A DNA stretch of 34,571 nucleotides from Desulfovirgula sp. (GTDB lineage Bacteria; Bacillota; Desulfotomaculia; Desulfotomaculales; Desulfocucumaceae). Shown piece after piece: positions 7,089 to 15,406 of the stretch. Made by a program: the position numbers and the translations under genes. Each line of letters opens with the position of its first letter. The stretch's first letter is position 1. Location: contig DYET01000069.1 of assembly GCA_020725625.1 (NCBI GenBank), positions 1-34,571 on the forward strand, written 5' to 3'. The notes under the pieces were generated by a model. The model had not been told where the DNA came from. It saw only the letters and a program-made list of their open reading frames with translations, and did not search any database.

Positions 7089-8639
7089 ATGGTTGAGATA
7101 GACAGAGAAAGCTGCAAGGGCTGCGGGGTTTGCGAGCAGAATTGCCCCACCGGTGCGATAACAGTGATCGACCGCAAGGCCGTGGCGGACGAAAAGTGCG
7201 TAAACTGCGGCGTCTGCATGCGGGTATGCAAGTTCGGCAGCATAAGCCGCCCGGCCGAAATGGAGGCGGGAGCAGTAAAGTGCCCGTCGTGCCCGGTGCA
7301 GTGTGAAATAAAACCCGGTTTTTACGGGGCCTGCCGGCGGTTCATCAACACCGGGGGGGTGCTTTTGAGGAGCAGGCCGCTGGTAACGGAGCCCGCCTAC
7401 AATTCCAGGCGCAAGCCGTACCTGGAACGTCCGCTGATCACCGGCGTCGGGGCCGGAACCACATACCCCTGCCTGCGCCCCGCTCCTCATATAGTTATGG
7501 ACACGGTGGACGGAATTGACGTGGTCACCGTGGTCACCGAAGCGCCGCTCAGCTACAGCGGTGTCAAGGTCAAAATCGACACCAACTTTTTTATCGGGGA
7601 AGAGGGGGCCAGAGTGAGAAGGTGCGGCCAGGTGGTCGGCATGGTGGAAACCGAGGAATACGGTTCCAAGATGATTTCCATCGGAGGGGCCAACCTTCTT
7701 ACCGGGGAGTCCGGGTTCATGGTGGCCAGGACAATAGTGGAGATCTGCAACGGCGAGAGGGTCGCCTTAAAGGTGGACAAGGGAGCCAAGCTGGAAATCC
7801 AGGTGGGCAAGCCCCCGGTCGTCAACGGGCAGGTCGACAGCAAGATGAGGGTGGGGTGCGGCAGCGCCACCATCGGGATGTTTGCCCGGCAGCTTGCCGG
7901 GGCTGTGGACGAAGCCATTATCCTGGACCACCACGTGGTGGGCCTGCTTTCCGAACACCTGGCCGGGGAAGACGTGGGGCTCAGGTGGAGCGGGGTGGTG
8001 CCCAACGCCCGGAAAAGCACCCGGGGCCGTTATTTCGGAGAACAAGGCACCGGCTGGGGTGGAACCAGCATTGAAAATCCGAGAGACGCCATCCTGAGAG
8101 TGGACATGAGCGTCGCCTCCCCCGGGATCAAAATTCTGGTTACCGAAACTACCGGCCAGAAAGCGGCCCTGTTTACCGTTACGGCAGAAGGTGAGGTGGA
8201 GGAAATCCCCCTGACCCGGAAGGCCATAGAGGTGGTGGACCTGATCAGGTCCAACTGCGAGGATGCCAGGGTCTCGGCCTTTTTCGTGGGGGGAACCGGG
8301 GGCAGCGCCAGGGCCGGGGTTACCAGCTACCCCATCAGGCTGACCCGGGCAGTCCATGAAGGGGAGGCCAGTCTCACCATAGGCGGGGCACCCACTTGTA
8401 TCCTTCCCGGGGGAGGAATAAACTTCCGGGTAGACGTCGAGAAAACAGTACCCAAAGCCTTTACCTGGGTGCCCACCCCGGCCACCGTGGCCCCGGTGGA
8501 ATACACCATGACCCTGGAGAAATACAGGGAAATTGGTGGGCACGTTGGCAATGCGGTCAGAAAGTCGGATCTGACGGGTAAATACGAGGTTTCGCGCAAG
8601 AAAGAGGATGAGGGTCCGAAAAAAAATAAAACCGGTTAA
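7089..8639 (+). CDS. hnr: 6-hydroxynicotinate reductase, iron-sulfur flavoprotein
   Basis: A 516-residue protein with two N-terminal ferredoxin-type 4Fe-4S motifs (CKGCGVCEQNC and CVNCGVCMRVC, residues about 11-45) and a further Cys group (CPSCPVQC then GAC, residues about 62-84). A long glycine-rich region follows with no transmembrane segment. This architecture fits Hnr of E. barkeri, which reduces 6-hydroxynicotinate to 1,4,5,6-tetrahydro-6-oxonicotinate with reduced ferredoxin. Homology is recalled, not computed, but the tight pairing with ena is the best support. Start ATG with GGGAGGGG 8 bases upstream. The C-terminal tail is lysine-rich and looks disordered. Confidence 0.85.
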   Translation: MVEIDRESCKGCGVCEQNCPTGAITVIDRKAVADEKCVNCGVCMRVCKFGSISRPAEMEAGAVKCPSCPVQCEIKPGFYGACRRFINTGGVLLRSRPLVTEPAYNSRRKPYLERPLITGVGAGTTYPCLRPAPHIVMDTVDGIDVVTVVTEAPLSYSGVKVKIDTNFFIGEEGARVRRCGQVVGMVETEEYGSKMISIGGANLLTGESGFMVARTIVEICNGERVALKVDKGAKLEIQVGKPPVVNGQVDSKMRVGCGSATIGMFARQLAGAVDEAIILDHHVVGLLSEHLAGEDVGLRWSGVVPNARKSTRGRYFGEQGTGWGGTSIENPRDAILRVDMSVASPGIKILVTETTGQKAALFTVTAEGEVEEIPLTRKAIEVVDLIRSNCEDARVSAFFVGGTGGSARAGVTSYPIRLTRAVHEGEASLTIGGAPTCILPGGGINFRVDVEKTVPKAFTWVPTPATVAPVEYTMTLEKYREIGGHVGNAVRKSDLTGKYEVSRKKEDEGPKKNKTG

Positions 8640-8721
8640 CATTGGTTTTTGAAAAGGTCAGGCTAATTGTCAAGGCTGTGCGGATGGCAGCGGGGGAATT
8701 GGCAGGAGGTAAAGGCTTGAG

Positions 8722-10965
8722 ATGAGTCTCCGGGTGGTAGGTAAAAACGTAATCAAACCTGATGCCTTGGAAAAGGTCACCGGAAAGGCCCTTTATGCCG
8801 GTGACCTGAAGAGGCCGGGCATGCTGTACGCCAGGGCGGTGCGCAGTCCTTACGCCCACGCCCTTGTTCTCTCCATCGAAACGGAAGGAGCGCTGGCCGT
8901 TCCCGGTGTCGTAGCTGTACTGACGGCCCGGGATATACCCGGTGAAAACCACGTGGGCATGACCGGCAACAAGGACCAGCCTGTGCTGGCCGAGGAGAAA
9001 GTGCGATTTCGCGGAGAGGCGGTGGCGGTGGTCGCGGCGGAGACACCGGCTGCGGCTGAAAAAGGCGTCAGGAAGGTTGCGGTGGAATACCGGGCGCTGC
9101 CGGTGGTGGAGACCGCCGAACAGGGCCTGGATGAAGGGTCGGCACAGGTGTCGGATAAAGGCAACCTTTGCTGGCACAAAAAGGTGGTGCGGGGTGACTG
9201 GGAAAAGGCGGTAAAAGAAGCTGCCGTGGTGGTAACCGGTGAATACAGGACGCAAATGGTGGAACACGCCTACCTGGAAACCGAGGCAGTCCTGGCCGAG
9301 CCGCAGGGCGACGGGGTTTTGGTCTGGTCCACCACTAAAAGCGTTCACCTGGACCGGAAGGAAATTGCCAGGGTGCTGGGCCTTCCCCTGGAGGGCGTTC
9401 ACGTAGTCGCCCCCCATATCGGAGGGAGTTTTGGCGGCAAGTCCGACCTGACCCTGAATTGCATGGCGGCCCTCCTGTGCCTGAAAACGGGGCGGCCGGT
9501 GACCATGACCTTGTTGAGGGAAGAGAGCATGCAGGTGTCCACCAAGAGGCACGCCTGCGTTATGAAATACACCCACGCCGCGGATGCCCGGGGCAACCTG
9601 ACGGCGGTCAGGCTGGAGGTGATCGGGGACGCCGGCGCTTACATAGATTATACCCCGGCGGTTATGCAGCGCATGATTATTCACGGGGCGGGACCATACC
9701 GCGTGCCGAACGTTTGGCTGGAAGGGCGGGGGGTGCTCACCAACAACCCCGTAGCCGGAGCTATGCGGGGCTTCGGTGTGCCCCAGGTCGTCTTTGCCTG
9801 CGAACGCCAGATGGACCGCCTGGCTGAAAAACTGGGCATTGATCCTGTAGAGATAAGGCTTAGAAATGTCCTGGAAAAAGGTGACTTACTGGCTACAGGC
9901 CAGCAGGTGGACCATGTCGTTGGCCTCAGGGAAGGAATAATCAAGGCGAGGGAAATCATGGACAGTTGTTCACCCCTCCCCGCGCGGCCAAACGAAAAAA
10001 CTGCCTGGGGCATAGCCTGCTTTCATTACGGAAACGGGAGAACCGGCATGAACGACCCTGGGGTGGCCACGGTCAGGCCGCTGGATGACGGCAGGGTACA
10101 TGTGGCCGTCGGATCGCCGGACATAGGCCAGGGGTCCAATACAATCCTGGCCCAGATAGCGGCTGAAGCGCTGGGCTTGGATATAGGCCAGATTGAACTT
10201 GTTTCCGCCGACACGAGGCTGACCCTGGATTCGGGCACCACTTCGGGGACCAGGCTGACTGCCGTTGTGGGCCGGGCCGTCAAGGATGCGGCCGAATGCT
10301 GGCGCAGCCTACTTCTTGGAGCGGCGGCGGCCTTGCTGAACACAGAAGCCGGCGAACTGCGGCTGTCGGCCGGCCCGGGGGGCGGGGCCGTGATTGCCGG
10401 CCCCAAGGGTGCCCTGAGCCTCGGGGAGGTATTCCGGCGCGCCCGCCAGGCCAATATCAACCTGGAGGTTACCACCAGGTTCGACCCGCCGACCACTCCC
10501 CTGGACGATGAGAACGGGCAGGGGAGTCCTTACGGCGTGTATACCTATGGTGTACAGCTGGTTGGCCTGGGCGTCAATGTTTACACAGGACAGGTCGGCC
10601 TGCATAAAGTGGCCTGCATATTAAACGTCGGCCGGGTAATCAATCCCGTTCTCTTCGAAGGGCAGGTTGAAGGAGGCACGGCCATGGGGATCGGCTATGC
10701 CCTTTTTGAGGAGGTAAAGCTCAAAGAAGGCAGGGTATTGAACGACAATTTCAACAGCTACCTTATTCCCACCGTCCTCGATGTGGCGCCGGTTGAATGC
10801 CTGGTACTTCCCATCAGTGACCAAAGGGGGCCTTTCGGGGCCAGCGGTATTGGCGAGCCCTCAACGATCCCCGCGGCGGCTGCCATTGCCAACGCCGTGT
10901 CGCGTGCCACAGGCGTGCAGTATTATAATCTCCCGTTAAGTCTGGAAGAGGTTATTTCCGGCTGA
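8722..10965 (+). CDS. Molybdenum hydroxylase large subunit, xanthine dehydrogenase family (fused form)
   Basis: A 747-residue molybdopterin-binding subunit. Visible are the aldehyde-oxidase a/b hammerhead start (ALEKVTGKALYAGDL), GGSFGGKSD and AGAMRGFGVPQ at the Mo site, DIGQGSNT for cofactor binding, and the catalytic Glu in GIGEPSTIPAAAAIA. Such enzymes add water-derived OH to a carbon next to a ring nitrogen. It resembles the split NdhL+NdhM pair downstream, but in one chain. No FAD or 2Fe-2S partner is adjacent; the only such genes in the window are ndhF and ndhS. It may share them, or hydroxylate a second pyridine derivative. The ATG has AGGAGGT about 12 bases upstream. Confidence 0.9.
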   Translation: MSLRVVGKNVIKPDALEKVTGKALYAGDLKRPGMLYARAVRSPYAHALVLSIETEGALAVPGVVAVLTARDIPGENHVGMTGNKDQPVLAEEKVRFRGEAVAVVAAETPAAAEKGVRKVAVEYRALPVVETAEQGLDEGSAQVSDKGNLCWHKKVVRGDWEKAVKEAAVVVTGEYRTQMVEHAYLETEAVLAEPQGDGVLVWSTTKSVHLDRKEIARVLGLPLEGVHVVAPHIGGSFGGKSDLTLNCMAALLCLKTGRPVTMTLLREESMQVSTKRHACVMKYTHAADARGNLTAVRLEVIGDAGAYIDYTPAVMQRMIIHGAGPYRVPNVWLEGRGVLTNNPVAGAMRGFGVPQVVFACERQMDRLAEKLGIDPVEIRLRNVLEKGDLLATGQQVDHVVGLREGIIKAREIMDSCSPLPARPNEKTAWGIACFHYGNGRTGMNDPGVATVRPLDDGRVHVAVGSPDIGQGSNTILAQIAAEALGLDIGQIELVSADTRLTLDSGTTSGTRLTAVVGRAVKDAAECWRSLLLGAAAALLNTEAGELRLSAGPGGGAVIAGPKGALSLGEVFRRARQANINLEVTTRFDPPTTPLDDENGQGSPYGVYTYGVQLVGLGVNVYTGQVGLHKVACILNVGRVINPVLFEGQVEGGTAMGIGYALFEEVKLKEGRVLNDNFNSYLIPTVLDVAPVECLVLPISDQRGPFGASGIGEPSTIPAAAAIANAVSRATGVQYYNLPLSLEEVISG

Positions 10966-10994
10966 ACTAAATATAGAAAGAGGGGGACCGGAAA

Positions 10995-12902
10995 GTGACA
11001 TCAGTGACCTGGAAAGAAGTGTGGCATGACCGGCCGCTTTACCAGAGAACGGCGGCAGTGGTGGGCATAATACTGACAATTTTTCACATATATACCGCCC
11101 TGTTCGGGTGCTTCGACGCGCTGTTGCAGCGGTCCGTCCACCTGGGCCTGGGCCTGGTGCTGGTGTTTCTGGTATATAACTCAAAAAAGGATAAAAAAAC
11201 CATCGGCCTGCTGGACCTGGTTATGGCTGTTTCGGTTATTGTGGTCATGGGATACCTGATCGCCAACTATGACTGGATAACGGTTGAACGCTTTACCCTG
11301 ATCAGCTCACTGTACTGGTACGAAATTGTACTTAGCATAGCAACCATAATTCTGGTGCTTGAGGCAACGCGGCGGGTGGTCAGCACCGGTCTGTTCTACA
11401 TAACCCTGGCGTTTTTGGCCTACCCGTACGCAGCCCCTTACCTTCCAGGCGTACTGTACGCCACACCCGTTCACTGGACTGCAGTGCTTGACTTCAATTA
11501 CCTCTCCCTGGGGGGTATTTTCGGCATCCCCCTTGGCGTATCGGCCACCGACATCGCCCTGTTTATTATATTCGGGGCTATCCTGATGCGGAGCGGCGGG
11601 TCATTTTTAATCAGCAACGTGGCCACGGTCCTTTCCGGCCGTGCAGTGGGCGGGACGGCCAAGGTGGCGGTGGTGGCCAGTTCTCTGATGGGCACCATCT
11701 CCGGCAGCGGGACAGCCAACGTGGCCACCACGGGCAGCGTAACCATTCCGATGATGAAAAAAGCCGGTTATCAGCCGCACTTCGCCGCTTCGGTGGAGGC
11801 CGTGGCTTCCACCGGGGGGCAGATCATGCCCCCCGTTATGGGTGCCGCCGCTTTTGTCATGGCGGCCTTCAGCGGCATACCCTACTCGGAAATCATAATC
11901 TACGCCCTTTTCCCGGCCATCCTTTACTACTTCAGCCTTTTTCTCACCGTGGACTTGGAAGCCAGGCGACTTAAACTCCCCGGCCAGGAGCCGGAAGTTA
12001 CCCTGAAGGAAACCCTGCGGGACTACGGCCATATGATTATTCCCATAGTCGTCCTGGTCTATTTCCTTGTTGCCGGCTACACCCCCAGGATGGCCGGCGG
12101 CCTGGGCATCATCACAGCCCTGCTGGCCTGCCAGCTGCGTTCGACCACCCGGATGGGCCTGCCGGCCATATTCGCCGCCCTGGAGGACGGGGCCAAGGGT
12201 ATGCTTATCGTCGTCGTTTCCTGCGCGGCGGCGGGCATAATCGTCGGCACGGTGGACCTGACCGGGCTCGGGCAACGCCTGGGAACCGCTTTTATTACCC
12301 TGGCCGGCGGAAGCCTGTTCCTTGCTCTCCTTTTGGGGATGTTTGTGGCCCTGCTTCTGGGCCTGGGGCTTCCCACCACGCCGGCTTATATCGTCCAGGT
12401 GGCCACGGTCATCCCGGCCCTCATAAAACTGGGCCTGCCCCCGATCGCGGCGCACATGTTCGCCTTTTATTACTCCTGCCTGTCCATTGTTACCCCGCCG
12501 GTGGCGGCGGCGTCCTATACGGCGGCGGCCATTGCCCAATCGGACGGCTGGAAAACGGGCTGGACCGCCGCGCGGCTTGCGCTGGTGGCCTATATCATAC
12601 CATTTATGTTTGCCTTCGACCAATCACTGTTGCTTATCGGTTCCATTCTGGACATCATCATACATACCATTACAGCGCTAATCGGAGTGCTGTTCCTGGC
12701 CGTAGCCTGTGAAGGTTATTTCATGCGCAGGTTGATCTGGTTCGAGAGGGTGGTTTCGGGTATCGCGGCGTTGATGCTGATAGTGCCCAACTGGAAGGTC
12801 AGCATGGCCGGCGGCATCTTGATCGCACTGGTTTTTCTGGCCCAGTTCCGCGGCCGGGGGGCGGCGGACGGAAAATATTCCGCAAAGGGGGTGAAAGGTT
12901 AG
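10995..12902 (+). CDS. TRAP transporter fused permease (4TM-12TM)
   Basis: A 635-residue, strongly hydrophobic protein with many transmembrane segments. A DctQ-like N-terminal part (residues about 1-150) is fused to the DctM-like large permease, as in TAXI-type TRAP systems. Typical blocks include AVVASSLMGTISGSGTANVATTGSVTIPMMKKAGY and MPPVMGAAAFVMA, given here as two short signature regions around residues 225-290. It moves small carboxylates with an ion gradient. A GTG start follows AGAGGGGG. The TAXI binding protein is next (13007). Its position between hydroxylase and decarboxylase genes suggests uptake of an N-heterocyclic carboxylate (inference). Confidence 0.92.
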   Translation: MTSVTWKEVWHDRPLYQRTAAVVGIILTIFHIYTALFGCFDALLQRSVHLGLGLVLVFLVYNSKKDKKTIGLLDLVMAVSVIVVMGYLIANYDWITVERFTLISSLYWYEIVLSIATIILVLEATRRVVSTGLFYITLAFLAYPYAAPYLPGVLYATPVHWTAVLDFNYLSLGGIFGIPLGVSATDIALFIIFGAILMRSGGSFLISNVATVLSGRAVGGTAKVAVVASSLMGTISGSGTANVATTGSVTIPMMKKAGYQPHFAASVEAVASTGGQIMPPVMGAAAFVMAAFSGIPYSEIIIYALFPAILYYFSLFLTVDLEARRLKLPGQEPEVTLKETLRDYGHMIIPIVVLVYFLVAGYTPRMAGGLGIITALLACQLRSTTRMGLPAIFAALEDGAKGMLIVVVSCAAAGIIVGTVDLTGLGQRLGTAFITLAGGSLFLALLLGMFVALLLGLGLPTTPAYIVQVATVIPALIKLGLPPIAAHMFAFYYSCLSIVTPPVAAASYTAAAIAQSDGWKTGWTAARLALVAYIIPFMFAFDQSLLLIGSILDIIIHTITALIGVLFLAVACEGYFMRRLIWFERVVSGIAALMLIVPNWKVSMAGGILIALVFLAQFRGRGAADGKYSAKGVKG

Positions 12903-13006
12903 GCAAAGCGAGCGGCATTGCAGCGCAGAAGGAACCGGAGTTGCTGCGCAGGTCCTTGACCTGGACGGGCAACAGTTTGTCAAAATATTTTACGGGAGGT
13001 CATGGA

Positions 13007-14023
13007 ATGAAAAGGTGGGCGTTTTGTTTAATCAGCGGACTGGCGCTGAGCGCGTTGGTACTGGCGGGTTGCGGCGGCCAGGGCGGCCAGCAGCCGGCGA
13101 AGGACGGCAAAAAGGCTGATTCGGGCCAGGCCGCATCCAAGTATGAAATCACCTGGGGCACGGCCCCGGCCGGCGGGGCCTGGCAAGTTTTGGGCACCGC
13201 CATGCTTGAGGATGTGACCAAGGCCAATCCCAATTTAACGGGATCGACCATGCCCGTGGGCGGCGCCGCCAACATCATGGGGGTGCACGAGGGCAAACTC
13301 AAGGTTGCCTTCTCGTTGTCGGCCACTGTCGGGGACGCGTGGGAAGGCAAGGACTTTTTCAAGGACAAGGGCCAAATCAAGAGTATCCGTGCCCTGGCCA
13401 CGCTTTTTCCGGAGCCTACGCAAATAGTGGTGATGGCCAACTCCGGCATTGATTCGCTTGAGCAGCTCAAAGGCAAGAAAGTGTCTCCGGGACCTAAAGG
13501 CTCCGCGGTTGAGCAGGACACCAGGAGGGTTTTAAACGCCTACGGCATGTCGTACAATGACCTGCAGGCGGCCTTTCTGAGCTTTGAAGAAGCCGCCCAG
13601 CAAATGCTCGACGGGCACCTGGACGCAATTTGTTACGGCGCCATGCTCTACCCCGCTCCGAACATAGTAAACGTCAGCTCCCAGAAGTCAATTAAGATGC
13701 TGTCTCTGTCCGACGATAAGATTGCGGCCATAGTTAGGGACAACAAGGGTACGGAGCCGTATACCCTCCCTGCGGGGTCGTACAAGGGCGTTGATTACCC
13801 GGTCAAGGGCATCGCCACCACCTGCCTGATTATCTGCCGTGAGGATATGCCCGAGGATGTGGCCTACAGCATTGTGAAGACTATAGCGGAGAATTTTGAC
13901 CGCTACGCCACCGTGACCAAGGCAATGACCCTGGCCAAGAAGGAGAACATGGGCAAGGAACTGGGCATTCCCATGCACCCCGGCGCCCTGAAGTATTATA
14001 AAGAAAAGGGATGGGTCAAGTAA
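13007..14023 (+). CDS. TAXI-family TRAP transporter solute-binding lipoprotein
   Basis: A 338-residue lipoprotein. The signal peptide has lipobox LAGC with Cys22. After a Gly/Gln/Lys-rich linker comes the TAXI fold: WGTAPAGGAWQVLGTA near the start of the mature protein, NIMGVHEGKLKVAFS, and GPKGSAVEQDTRRVLNAYG. The in-frame ATG at 13007 is preferred over the out-of-frame ATG at 13002; GGGAGG lies 8 bases upstream. It delivers its ligand to the fused permease. The ligand is unknown; a pyridinecarboxylate fits the operon. Confidence 0.92.
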   Translation: MKRWAFCLISGLALSALVLAGCGGQGGQQPAKDGKKADSGQAASKYEITWGTAPAGGAWQVLGTAMLEDVTKANPNLTGSTMPVGGAANIMGVHEGKLKVAFSLSATVGDAWEGKDFFKDKGQIKSIRALATLFPEPTQIVVMANSGIDSLEQLKGKKVSPGPKGSAVEQDTRRVLNAYGMSYNDLQAAFLSFEEAAQQMLDGHLDAICYGAMLYPAPNIVNVSSQKSIKMLSLSDDKIAAIVRDNKGTEPYTLPAGSYKGVDYPVKGIATTCLIICREDMPEDVAYSIVKTIAENFDRYATVTKAMTLAKKENMGKELGIPMHPGALKYYKEKGWVK

Positions 14024-14058
14024 CGGGAGGCAAACATAGATAAGGCGTGCCTGGCGGT

Positions 14059-14080
14059 GGGGGCGGCCGGTCCCGCCCCC
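14059..14080 (+). other. Strong GC hairpin after the TAXI gene
   Basis: Arms GGGGGCGG (14059-14066) and CCGCCCCC (14073-14080) pair perfectly around a 6-base loop. There is no T-tract, so it is more likely an mRNA-stabilising or processing stem inside the operon than a terminator. The remaining 120 bases to the next gene show no clear promoter. Confidence 0.45.
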
Positions 14081-14204
14081 TTCCGGGCGGCACCGACTGG
14101 ACGGGCGCTGATGAGGCAGGGCGGTGCCGATGTTTCTGAAGTAAAAGGCCTATGCAAAATGACTCTTTACAGGAGACAGAAGCAGGACAGGCGGAGGCAT
14201 GGAA

Positions 14205-15071
14205 ATGTTAAGTGAGGCCGGGAAAATCCAGTTGACCGTGCTGGTGGAAAACAGCGTCGCCTTTCCATTTGCCCCGGACAGTGTTCCGGGAGTGTTGGGC
14301 GAACACGGGCTGGCTGTTTTAATTGACAACGGGGAGGAACAAGTGCTCTACGACACCGGCCGGGGGCGGACGCTGGTGGGCAACCTGGCCCAGTGCGGCT
14401 TTAACATTGAAAATATCAACAAGGTTGTTATCAGCCACGGGCACCTGGATCACACCGGGTCGCTGAAGTCCTTCCTGCAGGAAAGGAAAAAGAAAACCGA
14501 GGTATACTGCCACGAGGGGATTTTTAAAGACAGGTACGGAAAAAGGGACGAGAAATATAACAGGATAGGCATTCCTTTTACCAGAAGCGACCTGGTGGAA
14601 GCCGGCGCGATATTCAGGCCGGTGTCCGCCGTCCAGGAAGTCGGCCGGGGAATATTGGTATCCGGGCCAATCCCCCGGGCTCACCGCTGGGAGGAGAACC
14701 GGGGAAACTTCTTCGTGCGCGACGGAGAACAATTCGTTCCCGATGATTTTGAAGATGATATGGCTGTTTTTATAGATGTTGGCGCCGCTCCCGCAGTTCT
14801 GACCGGGTGCGGTCATGCGGGCGTGATCAATACGCTGGAATATGCCCTGAAAATCTTTGGCAGTAAAAGAATACCTGCCCTGATAGGCGGGTTGCACATG
14901 GAGGGGGTGCCGCCGGATCGGGCCGGACTTACCATCAGGCACCTGGGTAATTTTGTTATAGACAGGCTTATAGTGGGCCACTGTACCGGTTTTGGTTTTA
15001 TGTGCAGCCTGCGGCAGGAGTTCGGGGACAAAGTGACGCCTTTGACCGCCGGCAGGCAGATCCGGTTATAG
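14205..15071 (+). CDS. Metallo-beta-lactamase-fold hydrolase, COG1237 type
   Basis: A 288-residue MBL-fold protein. The zinc motif HGHLDH is in KVVISHGHLDHTGSLK near residue 82; later ligands are likely in TGCGHAGVINT and VGHCTGFG. The start LTVLVENSVA..GEHGLAVLID matches the family that includes the methanogen 7,8-dihydropterin-6-methyl-aminobenzene phosphate synthase, but that name gives little functional information here. ATG 14205 is chosen because GGAGG lies 7 bases upstream; the ATG at 14199 would be too close. It sits between the transporter and UbiD genes. A hydrolytic role on a ring or ester is possible; the substrate is unknown. Confidence 0.8.
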   Translation: MLSEAGKIQLTVLVENSVAFPFAPDSVPGVLGEHGLAVLIDNGEEQVLYDTGRGRTLVGNLAQCGFNIENINKVVISHGHLDHTGSLKSFLQERKKKTEVYCHEGIFKDRYGKRDEKYNRIGIPFTRSDLVEAGAIFRPVSAVQEVGRGILVSGPIPRAHRWEENRGNFFVRDGEQFVPDDFEDDMAVFIDVGAAPAVLTGCGHAGVINTLEYALKIFGSKRIPALIGGLHMEGVPPDRAGLTIRHLGNFVIDRLIVGHCTGFGFMCSLRQEFGDKVTPLTAGRQIRL

Positions 15072-15107
15072 CCGCTTGTTGATCACGTGTACGGAGGTGA
15101 CGCTGAA

Positions 15108-15338
15108 ATGAAAATGTTTAACTTTACCTGCCCGGAGTGCAATAGGTTTTTTTACGGAGACGTTACCCTGGTTAACCTGAAAGTACCCATACACTGTCCC
15201 GGCTGCGACAAGTACTACCGCTTCGAAGAGTACTCAAGGATCTTTGAGAGCCGCAGGGACACCACCCTGGCCAGGCTCAACAAGCCTATTACCGGGGAAA
15301 ACATGTTCGAAATAATCTATCTGCCCGAAAAGGCTTAA
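15108..15338 (+). CDS. Small zinc-ribbon protein next to UbiD
   Basis: A 76-residue protein with two Cys pairs, CPEC (residues about 8-11) and CPGC (about 29-32), forming a probable zinc ribbon. The ATG at 15108 has GGAGGTG 8 bases upstream; a GTG at 15087 is rejected. It is immediately upstream of the UbiD-type gene. Some UbiD/UbiX hydroxyarylic acid decarboxylases have a small third subunit (subunit D) with Cys pairs, and this may play that part. The similarity is in size, cysteines and location only. Confidence 0.65.
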   Translation: MKMFNFTCPECNRFFYGDVTLVNLKVPIHCPGCDKYYRFEEYSRIFESRRDTTLARLNKPITGENMFEIIYLPEKA

Positions 15339-15406
15339 AAACAGAGTGGCGTTTCTGTAAAACCCGGTTCCTGTCGCCGCTGGCAATGAACGAAGGAGAA
15401 TGTCCA

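Noticed and set aside
7089-8639. Cyanuric acid/barbiturase-type ring-opening amidohydrolase as the identity of this gene
   Set aside because: The ferredoxin-type Cys clusters at the N-terminus and the pairing with ena fit 6-hydroxynicotinate reductase far better.
8640-8721. TGGCAG..TTGGC before the fused Mo subunit as a sigma-54 promoter
   Set aside because: The spacing between the two boxes is wrong; the gene is probably read from upstream.
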